Positions 1 through 7,136 of a stretch of 7,136 nt of DNA are shown here, one piece after another; the stretch's first letter is position 1, and every line of letters begins with the position of its first letter. The notes under the pieces were generated by a model. The model saw only the letters and a program-made list of their open reading frames with translations, was not told where the DNA came from and ran no database searches. The stretch is taken from contig JAUUZS010000217.1 in the NCBI GenBank assembly GCA_030589835.1, forward strand, positions 1 to 7,136. The letters are read 5' to 3'. Origin of the DNA: Cyclobacteriaceae bacterium (GTDB taxonomy: Bacteria > Bacteroidota > Bacteroidia > Cytophagales > Cyclobacteriaceae). The translations under genes and the position numbers were made by a program.

Positions 1-41
1 AATAGATTATTTATCACTAAAAAAAAATTAAGATTCCAATT

Positions 42-2117
42 TCATAATTTTATTCTGATTTGAAAATTGACATCAGATTTGGTATTCCCTTTTATTTCTT
101 CCAGCCCGGAACCAATATAGTCTACATGTAAGTATTTTGTTTGGGCAAATTTTATCCATACAGATAGGTTTTTTGATATATTATATCTTCCCAGAATGTA
201 GTACCTGGCTCCTTGATTATAAAAAGAAGGAATGCTATAAACATAGAGCAAATCCCTTTCATATATAAATTGACGATTGTCATAATTGTCTGTATCAAAA
301 AGTGCAAACCTCGTTGACAATGAGAGTTTCCGGTGTGCATAGTTTATGTCCTGAGCGATCAAAAAACCACGACTCTTATTTCCGTCAAAGGCTACCTGAG
401 TGCTTTGTATCCTCGTTTTTATAGAAAAAATGGGGCTGATTATATACCTCAAATCCATTAACATTTTTTCTGTTTTTTTTGGTTTGATGTGTACTAGCCC
501 GAAACCTTCATCTTTAAAGTTTATTTCTTTTATTTTGTTTCGGTATTGAATTTTAAAATTTAATTTTTGATAAATCAACCAGGTGGCAGAAGCCATAAAA
601 TCCTGTCCATGGCTGGGAGCATCAACCTGATATTTTAGCCATGGAAAATTAAACAGATCAAAGTAGGAGGTAATAACTATCTTAGGGAATGGGAGGATTC
701 GTATTCCCCAGTAGATTCCTTGTTCATTGCCTATTTTTGTGTTTTCTCCAAATGCTTTACCAAGAAATGAATGAAAATCCTTATCGTAATTTCTGTAATG
801 GATAGAGGCCTGCACCTGCGATGAGAGGTTGGCGATGACCCCGGCAGAAATGGCTTTGCCTCTGCTTTCTGATGCGGCAATCTCCCAAAAAATATGTGCC
901 TTCTTTAAGTGGTAGTTCATATACATTCCGGCCAGTCGATTCGTTAATCCTCTGAATTCAAACTGGTTATATTTCTTTTCTCCTGGAAATATCGGGAAAC
1001 TAAATTGAGTGTATAAGGCATTCAAACCAATTTCTAGTTTTTTATTGCTAGTGTTGAAATTTATATTGCCACCAAAAGAATGGTCGAGTAGTGTATTTTT
1101 TGCACTTATTTCAGACGGTGTTCTGTGCAATCCTATTTTTTGAACGTATGAAATATAAAAATCACTAACGTCAAGGGTATCCGTACGTAATAAGGCATCA
1201 CGTTTGACGTAGGAATAAAACAAATTGAATTCCAGTGATTTAATTGACGTGGAAATACCAACTCCACTGAAGTCTTTGCTTTCATATACCGATCTGTATG
1301 GTCTGAGTCCCAAATTATTCCTTCGGATTGTGGTGATCGGTTCAAGGCCTTTTCCTATGCGTATCCCTGATCCAAAAATTAAGCCCTGCCCGTAATCCAT
1401 ACTAAAGTCCCCGATAACGATTTTCTTAAATACCCACCGGTTTTCCAACATTCCATGAAAGGAATAAAAGTCAAGCCCATACCTGGAGGTATTCGGATCC
1501 CATATTATTTGTTCGCCGGGATCTTTTTCTATGGTAAATCCAAAGCTGTATTGTTGAGATTTCGAAAACAAATACCTCGCATAAAGTCGGTTGGCAGGCC
1601 CTGTATAACGGGAAGATATTCTTCCGGTGCTTGAGGTGTCGGGAGTGGTGTATCCTTTTTTTTGTTCCAGGGTAGTTTGAAATCTCAGAAATAATGAATG
1701 GTTGTCGGGTTGACCTAAGCTTGTGCGTAATGATGGTTTAGGATTAAATTGAATGTTGACAAATGGAATAAGGCGCTGCACAGTTTCTCTCTCGAAGCCG
1801 TCAACGGACAGCAATTCATAACAGGATAAGATTTTACCGTATTTATCCCTATAGTCAAGCAGGTTTGAAATTTGTTCTTCAGTCAAAAAAAACAAAGATT
1901 GAAGACTGGTACGGTCAACGGTGTTCAGATCCAATGGATTTGAATATAAAGTAAACAATCTGTCATAAAGATCATTATAATCCACCTCTTGTTCTTGTGA
2001 GGGTAAAAGATCTTCAATCACCGACTCAAAATCGAGATTTTCAGTTATCTCGTGTTGCCCGAATCCTAAAAAAGATTGAAAGCATAATATCCAAGCTAAG
2101 AAAAAGCTAATCTTCAT
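42..2117 (-). CDS. Helix-hairpin-helix outer-membrane beta-barrel protein (ComEA-like HhH region plus barrel)
   Basis: The protein has 691 residues if it starts at the ATG at 2117-2115. I chose this start because it opens a good signal peptide (MKISFFLAWILCFQSFLGFG, cleavage near G20/Q21). The frame stays open to an ATG at 2159, but that adds 14 residues ahead of the signal peptide. Residues 62-121 form a paired HhH region of ComEA type (LDLNTVDRTSLQSL, then LTEEQISNLLDYRDKYG and ELLSVDGFERETVQRLIPFV). From about residue 140 to the end, alternating polar/hydrophobic strands with aromatic girdles suggest a large outer-membrane barrel. The C-terminal stretch GSGLEEIKGNTKSD followed by a last strand (residues 669-691) matches what I remember of Bacteroidota proteins annotated as 'helix-hairpin-helix domain-containing protein'. 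The HhH part should lie in the periplasm, where such domains usually bind DNA non-specifically. The substrate and true function are unknown. The gene overlaps the PorV/PorQ-like gene upstream by 11 nt, implying translational coupling. The stop is TGA at 44-42. Confidence 0.85.
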   Translation of the reverse strand: MKISFFLAWILCFQSFLGFGQHEITENLDFESVIEDLLPSQEQEVDYNDLYDRLFTLYSNPLDLNTVDRTSLQSLFFLTEEQISNLLDYRDKYGKILSCYELLSVDGFERETVQRLIPFVNIQFNPKPSLRTSLGQPDNHSLFLRFQTTLEQKKGYTTPDTSSTGRISSRYTGPANRLYARYLFSKSQQYSFGFTIEKDPGEQIIWDPNTSRYGLDFYSFHGMLENRWVFKKIVIGDFSMDYGQGLIFGSGIRIGKGLEPITTIRRNNLGLRPYRSVYESKDFSGVGISTSIKSLEFNLFYSYVKRDALLRTDTLDVSDFYISYVQKIGLHRTPSEISAKNTLLDHSFGGNINFNTSNKKLEIGLNALYTQFSFPIFPGEKKYNQFEFRGLTNRLAGMYMNYHLKKAHIFWEIAASESRGKAISAGVIANLSSQVQASIHYRNYDKDFHSFLGKAFGENTKIGNEQGIYWGIRILPFPKIVITSYFDLFNFPWLKYQVDAPSHGQDFMASATWLIYQKLNFKIQYRNKIKEINFKDEGFGLVHIKPKKTEKMLMDLRYIISPIFSIKTRIQSTQVAFDGNKSRGFLIAQDINYAHRKLSLSTRFALFDTDNYDNRQFIYERDLLYVYSIPSFYNQGARYYILGRYNISKNLSVWIKFAQTKYLHVDYIGSGLEEIKGNTKSDVNFQIRIKL

Positions 2118-2934
2118 CCCGATGCTGATAATTGAACGATATAGATGCTTGATGAGCATTCCCTAAAAACTGATGTGTACTGATGGAATAGTCGATCCGA
2201 AATCTTTTTAAATGAATGCCGGCACCAAAAAAACTTGTATATGGATTTACATTGACCCCGGTCCTTAAGAAGAATTTTTTTACGATTACATATTCAATCC
2301 CTGCCTTTATAACAGGCTCAAAATCAATATCTTTATATAAATCCAAATTGAGGCTTAGTGATTTTGCCGGCTTGTATGATAACCCGGTTTTCATAAATAC
2401 AGGCAGCATGGTTTCTTGAGAATCGTCAAGTTGCGATAAGGTGAAATTTGAAATATAGGCCCCGAAAGAAAGTTTTGGCACCAACTCAACGATACCTCCG
2501 AAATCAAAGAAAAAAGTGCCGGTTGTCCCGAAGTCACCAACACTTACCTGATAGTAATTGGCCCTAAATCCCAGGCGAACAAATCCGATTTTATTCCCAA
2601 AGGCCGCAGAAGCTACTTGCTCATTATATAATTCGTCACCAAACCTGTATACAGAGATTCCGAAATTCCCAATGGTAGTGGGTTGTATGATGCCCGCAGC
2701 TGTTTGATCAAACCCTTCAATTTCAAAGTAGCGTTTATATCCAAAAAAAACGGCCCCATTTTCTACGCCGGATATCCCTCCCACATTATTAAATATTGAC
2801 CACTCATCAGTCAAATTGGTATTGCAATTTCCTGTGCCCTCTGATCTGGCTCCCATCTCAATATGAGCAGGTTGGGAATAAAGGACAAAGGAACTGGTGG
2901 TCAATAAAAAGCAAATCAGAAAAAAACACTTCAT
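2107..2934 (-). CDS. PorV/PorQ-like outer-membrane beta-barrel protein
   Basis: The protein has 275 residues from the ATG at 2934. An in-frame ATG at 2943 would give 278; I prefer the inner start because the signal peptide then begins with the usual MK (MKCFFLICFLLTTSSFVLYS, cleavage before Q21). The mature N-terminus carries GARSEGTGN (residues 28-36), then a DEWSIFNNVGGIS segment (43-55). That layout is typical of the PorV/PorQ family of FadL-like barrels in Bacteroidota. The remainder is beta-strand-like with many Gly and aromatic residues; the last strand (QASISFNY, 262-269) precedes a short charged tail. It is shorter than PorV proper (about 390 residues), so I do not call it the type IX secretion component. 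It is the first gene of a two-gene minus-strand unit, and its final codons overlap the start of the HhH-barrel gene (ATGAAGATTAG, 2117-2107). A partner or assembly role for that protein is inference. Confidence 0.8.
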   Translation of the reverse strand: MKCFFLICFLLTTSSFVLYSQPAHIEMGARSEGTGNCNTNLTDEWSIFNNVGGISGVENGAVFFGYKRYFEIEGFDQTAAGIIQPTTIGNFGISVYRFGDELYNEQVASAAFGNKIGFVRLGFRANYYQVSVGDFGTTGTFFFDFGGIVELVPKLSFGAYISNFTLSQLDDSQETMLPVFMKTGLSYKPAKSLSLNLDLYKDIDFEPVIKAGIEYVIVKKFFLRTGVNVNPYTSFFGAGIHLKRFRIDYSISTHQFLGNAHQASISFNYQHRDED

Positions 2935-3173
2935 AATTATCATGAAAATAACAGGTTTTATGAATATTTTTTTAATTTGACTTAAAAAAAATGTGTATTA
3001 CCCTTAAAAAGTACCATCCGGACAATGAAATTCCTTAATTGGCATCCTTAAGCAAGGAATAAATACGAGAGCTTGGGAGGATTTGATTATTAGTGACAGC
3101 ATTTTTCCAGGCCCTTAAGAAAGAGGTTTTACTGTTATTTTATTGGCAACATCTGTTGTAAGGGACGGAAGAC

Positions 3174-3226
3174 CCCTGCCTCGCGGCAGGCGGGGAAGTC
3201 AGGAGTCGCCAGCCTGAGAGGCAGGG
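3174..3226. repeat. GC-rich nested palindromic repeat (REP-like)
   Basis: CCCTGCCTC at 3174-3182 is the exact reverse complement of GAGGCAGGG at 3218-3226. Inside the left end there is a tighter hairpin: CCTGCC (3175-3180), loop TCGC, GGCAGG (3185-3190). Near the right end GCCT (3212-3215) pairs with AGGC (3219-3222) across a GAG loop. The two ends can therefore pair with each other or fold locally. The block is much richer in GC than its surroundings, and its core matches the two hairpins downstream of gyrB. Short GC-rich palindromes of this kind are scattered between genes in many Bacteroidota; membership of a dispersed genomic family is inferred, not shown here. Confidence 0.6.
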
Positions 3227-3515
3227 AAGAAAACATTCTAATAAAAGTATTTGTAAATGTGTCTTCTCTTTTTTGGTCTTTTCACCTTTTTCACTTCGGT
3301 CTACCGACTTCTGACACAATTTATGCTCTTCCATTAAATTCGTAGTAGTACCCAAATCTCAATTCAAATGTTCGAAGAGCCTTAATCATTTTATATCAGC
3401 ATCAGCTGACTTCCGATGTAGTGAATTCAATTCCCAAAAGATTTAGGCAGTTTTAGAGGTAAGGGGCGGTTAAGCCTCAATTGTAATGGACTCCGGGATG
3501 CACGGTTTTGTTCTT

Positions 3516-3532
3516 GGGATTTCACAAATCCC
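3516..3532. repeat. Perfect short hairpin upstream of gyrB
   Basis: GGGATTT (3516-3522), a CAC loop, then AAATCCC (3526-3532) form a perfect 7-bp stem. CCGGG (3493-3497) and CCCGG (3531-3535) could form a competing outer stem that shares bases with the inner one. It lies about 80 bp upstream of the probable gyrB -7 box, with no T-run after it, so it does not look like a terminator. It could be a protein-binding site or a chance palindrome. Confidence 0.35.
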
Positions 3533-3604
3533 CGGATTGAATCCAAAAAAACCAGGCAATATTTTTCAATTTATTTTAAATGATGCTTGTATAAAAATCG
3601 TTGA

Positions 3605-5596
<1,992 letters not shown>

Positions 5597-5619
5597 ATTT
5601 TTAATACCTTATTAATGTG

Positions 5620-5651
5620 GTAGGGTTTGTTTTAGCAAACCCTGCTTTTAT
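5620..5651 (+). terminator. Rho-independent terminator after gyrB
   Basis: AGGGTTTG (5622-5629), a 6-nt TTTTAG loop and CAAACCCT (5636-5643) form a perfect 8-bp stem. The stem extends to about 10 bp with a G-U wobble and a G-C pair (5620-5621 with 5644-5645). A T-rich tail (CTTTTAT) follows. It begins 23 nt after the gyrB stop codon and should separate gyrB transcription from ppk1. Confidence 0.8.
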
Positions 5652-5709
5652 TTAGAGTCTGTCCTTAATGTCCGATCTCTACGTTACGCTTGTTTCTGAA
5701 AAACTCATC

Positions 5710-5723
5710 CCGATAGCCATCGG
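5710..5723. repeat. Hairpin CCGAT-AGCC-ATCGG inside the composite element
   Basis: A perfect 5-bp stem with a 4-nt loop. It resembles a CCCGATAGC(T/C)ATCGGG palindrome that I remember as common between genes in Bacteroidota; the last G of the longer form is replaced by A here. Confidence 0.5.
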
Positions 5724-5728
5724 AACTC

Positions 5729-5745
5729 CCTGCCTAGCCGGCAGG
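5729..5745. repeat. Hairpin CCTGCC-TAGCC-GGCAGG inside the composite element
   Basis: A perfect 6-bp GC-rich stem with a 5-nt loop, at the centre of the nested inverted repeat. The stem is identical to the hairpin at 3175-3190 on the other side of gyrB, with only the loop differing. Confidence 0.6.
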
Positions 5746-5772
5746 CTGGCGTTTTTCAGAAACTGTGCAAGC

Positions 5773-5793
5773 CCTGCCTACCGGACAGGCAGG
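5773..5793. repeat. Hairpin CCTGCCT-ACCGGAC-AGGCAGG inside the right arm
   Basis: A perfect 7-bp stem with a 7-nt loop. It extends outward through AAGC/GCTT (5769-5772 with 5794-5797) by sliding one base. The left arm of the composite element has no counterpart here, only about 12 unrelated bases, so this hairpin looks like an insertion into one arm of an older inverted repeat. Confidence 0.6.
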
Positions 5794-5851
5794 CTTGATC
5801 TCGAACATTTTGAACAAACTCTGACTTTATGGATAGACACTATTTAGACTT

Positions 5852-5881
5852 GATCACACATGGTATCAACCGATCACACAT
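5852..5881 (+). repeat. 10-bp direct repeat across the ppk1 start codon
   Basis: GATCACACAT occurs at 5852-5861 and again at 5872-5881, a 20-bp period or about two helical turns. The first copy contains the first two bases of the ppk1 ATG. The geometry would suit a regulator binding one face of the DNA, but a small local duplication or chance is as likely. Confidence 0.3.
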
Positions 5882-7122
5882 CTACTCAGATAAAAAAAAG
5901 TAAGTTTATAAGCCGTGATTTGAGCTGGCTAAAATTTAATAAAAGAGTTCTGGATCAGGCGAAAAAGCCTAACCGGAACTTTTTTGATAAATTGAAGTTT
6001 ATGGCGATTACCTCATCTAATTTAGATGAATTTTTTATGATAAGAGTGGGAAGCCTTTATAATTACCTCGACTACAATAAGGAGCGCATTGACTATTCCA
6101 GTTTGAGGGAAATCCCTTTTAAGAAGAAATTATTGGCTGAAGTCCATGAGTTTTTCAAAGATCAATCAAGCTATTATACCCGGGAGATCAGGCCTAATTT
6201 CAAAAAACACGGATTCAATATTCTCAATGTAACTGATCTGAATGAAGGTGAAAAAAATAAGGTGAAAGAGTATTTTAAAAAGACGATTTTTCCTATGCTG
6301 ACACCAATGGTGTTTGACAGTTACCACACATTCCCCTCGCTCGTAAATAAGCTTTTGATTTTTGGCGTTGTGACCATTGACCACCGCGATGAAATAGAAA
6401 AAAAGAGGTTGTCGTTTATTCAAATTCCTACAAACCTGCCGCGGTTCTTTCAGATATACCGGGAAAACCAGCTCATATTTGTGCCCATCGAGGAAGTAAT
6501 ACGGGCATTTATCCATAAGCTTTTCAGGAATATTAGTATTGATTCAGTAAATGTATTCCGAATCACCAGGAATGGAGACTTTACCCTGGATGAGAGTGAT
6601 GACATTGAAGCGAATTTTTTGGAAGAATTGCGCAGGAAGTTAAAAACCAGAAGAACGGGCAGGGTAGTAAGGATTGAGGTGGAGGAAAATGCCAATAAAT
6701 GGATGCTGCGAATCTTAAAAAACAGATGGGATCTGGAAGACGATAACATATTTGAAGTCGTACCCGAAAACTTATTTGATTATACCGCCTTTTGGCAAAT
6801 AATTGGCCACAATGAGTTTAAAAATAAAGTCTCGAAACTTCAAGCCCCTGTAAAACCCATCTCGATGATGGACCTCGGCGCTGAGGAAACAATTTTTGAG
6901 ATATTAAAACAACGCGACATTCTTTTACATCACCCTTATAATAGTATTGAACCACTATTGGAATTGTTGGAAAGATCGGCTGTGGATTCGAAAGTTTTGT
7001 CGATTAAACTTACCATTTATCTATTGGCAAAAGATTCGAGGGTTACAGCAGCGCTTTTGAAAGCGGCAGAAAATGGAAAGCACGTTTCTGTATTAGTTGA
7101 GGTAAAAGCCAGGTTTGATTAA
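5860..7122 (+). CDS. ppk1: Polyphosphate kinase 1, cut short by an in-frame stop (probable pseudogene or base error)
   Basis: PPK1 reversibly makes inorganic polyphosphate from ATP through a phosphohistidine. The start is firm: an in-frame TGA lies 9 nt before the ATG at 5860. The N domain is clear, with KFISRDLSWLKFNKRVLDQA (15-34) and SSNLDEFFMIRV (52-63; N54 matches E. coli N45). The helical H domain spans about 117-334, followed by the start of catalytic domain C1 (LLHHPYNSIEPLLELL, 355-370). The frame ends after ARFD (residue 420) at TAA 7120-7122. Full-length PPK1 is about 690 residues, and the family continues ARFD-E-E-N-N here; the four codons after the stop read ENNL, so the frame resumes. 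The product would lack the catalytic histidine (E. coli H435), H592 and domain C2. In addition L388 stands where E. coli R375 is expected (IYLLAKDS against IYRVAKDS), while R418 matches R405. No good promoter or Shine-Dalgarno sequence is visible upstream. Family identity is near certain; whether the stop is real is not. Confidence 0.9.
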   Translation: MVSTDHTSTQIKKSKFISRDLSWLKFNKRVLDQAKKPNRNFFDKLKFMAITSSNLDEFFMIRVGSLYNYLDYNKERIDYSSLREIPFKKKLLAEVHEFFKDQSSYYTREIRPNFKKHGFNILNVTDLNEGEKNKVKEYFKKTIFPMLTPMVFDSYHTFPSLVNKLLIFGVVTIDHRDEIEKKRLSFIQIPTNLPRFFQIYRENQLIFVPIEEVIRAFIHKLFRNISIDSVNVFRITRNGDFTLDESDDIEANFLEELRRKLKTRRTGRVVRIEVEENANKWMLRILKNRWDLEDDNIFEVVPENLFDYTAFWQIIGHNEFKNKVSKLQAPVKPISMMDLGAEETIFEILKQRDILLHHPYNSIEPLLELLERSAVDSKVLSIKLTIYLLAKDSRVTAALLKAAENGKHVSVLVEVKARFD

Positions 7123-7136
7123 GAAAACAACCTGAA
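7123..7136 (+). other. ppk1 reading frame resumes after the stop codon
   Basis: GAA AAC AAC CTG translates as ENNL in the same frame as the upstream ppk1. PPK1 proteins usually read ARFDEENN(I/L) at this point, so these bases look like the continuation of the gene and not downstream non-coding DNA. The window ends here, so the state of the remaining third of the gene cannot be seen. Confidence 0.75.

Larger units (their letters stand above)
5652..5824. repeat. 173-bp nested inverted-repeat element (MITE- or REP-composite-like)
   Basis: The outer arms are imperfect inverted repeats: 5654-5675 pairs with 5801-5822 at 17 of 22 positions (AGAGTCTGTCC... against ...GAACAAACTCT). The inner arms are perfect over 13 bp: GTTTCTGAAAAAC (5692-5704) and GTTTTTCAGAAAC (5751-5763). 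Next to them GCTTG (5688-5692) can pair with CAAGC (5768-5772). Three smaller hairpins sit inside: two in the centre (5710-5723 and 5729-5745) and one in the right arm (5773-5793). A possible target duplication TTTAT flanks the element (5647-5651 and 5826-5830), though AT-rich sequence makes this weak. No open frame of note lies inside, so if mobile it is non-autonomous. It fills nearly all the gap between the gyrB terminator and ppk1. Confidence 0.65.

Noticed and set aside
2118..2159. ATG at 2159 as the start of the HhH-barrel gene
   Set aside because: It puts 14 residues ahead of a complete signal peptide and lengthens the overlap with the upstream gene to 53 nt; the ATG at 2117 fits better.
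2953..3013. Minus-strand promoter for the outer-membrane pair at TACTTTTT
   Set aside because: One mismatch to the -7 consensus and no suitably placed -33 TTG; too weak in AT-rich DNA.
3140..3355. 71-codon minus-strand open frame between the outer-membrane pair and gyrB
   Set aside because: It runs through the GC-rich palindrome, has no recognisable domain or signal peptide, and its composition (basic N-terminal half, then Cys/Leu/Pro-rich) looks like translated repeat DNA.
5652..5824. CRISPR array or tandem repeat after gyrB
   Set aside because: The repeats are inverted and nested, with no regular spacing or repeated direct unit, so they are palindromes and not a CRISPR array.
7120..7122. 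TAA as a reassigned sense codon in this organism
   Set aside because: The other three genes stop with TGA, TAG and TAG, but their roughly 1,600 codons contain no in-frame TAA. If TAA were a sense codon, some should appear.

Overview
This window looks like chromosomal DNA from a member of the Bacteroidota. The signs are AT-rich sequence, a TAnnTTTG-type -7 box, A-rich leaders without a clear Shine-Dalgarno sequence, a PorV/PorQ-like outer-membrane protein, a helix-hairpin-helix/beta-barrel protein of a type common in that phylum, a short (652-residue) DNA gyrase B, and GC-rich CCTGCC/GGCAGG palindromes between genes. I cannot place it to genus.

Layout. The left 2.9 kb is a two-gene minus-strand unit: a PorV/PorQ-like outer-membrane protein (2934 to 2107), overlapped by 11 nt by a large protein with a signal peptide, a ComEA-like HhH region and a long beta-barrel (2117 to 42). 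A divergent intergenic region of about 700 bp (2944-3637) follows. It holds a GC-rich palindromic repeat, a small perfect hairpin and a probable gyrB promoter. The plus-strand gyrB (3638-5596) is intact and ends in a clear intrinsic terminator (5620-5651). Directly after it comes a 173-bp nested inverted-repeat element (5652-5824) resembling a MITE or REP composite. The plus-strand polyphosphate kinase gene ppk1 begins at 5860 and runs to the window edge.

How the genes relate. The two minus-strand genes are probably translated together, and both products should sit in the outer membrane. They are an uncharacterised pair, with a possible but unproven link to DNA handling at the cell surface. 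gyrB and ppk1 are separate units, split by a terminator and a repeat.

Most notable. The ppk1 frame is interrupted by TAA at 7120-7122, exactly where the family continues ARFD-E-E-N-N; the codons after the stop still read ENNL. Thirty residues earlier, the arginine equivalent to E. coli PPK R375 reads leucine. These two independent lesions at the active site suggest either a decaying ppk1 or base errors close to a sequence end. I found no convincing new defence, mobile or RNA system; the palindromic element and the HhH-barrel pair are the best leads.
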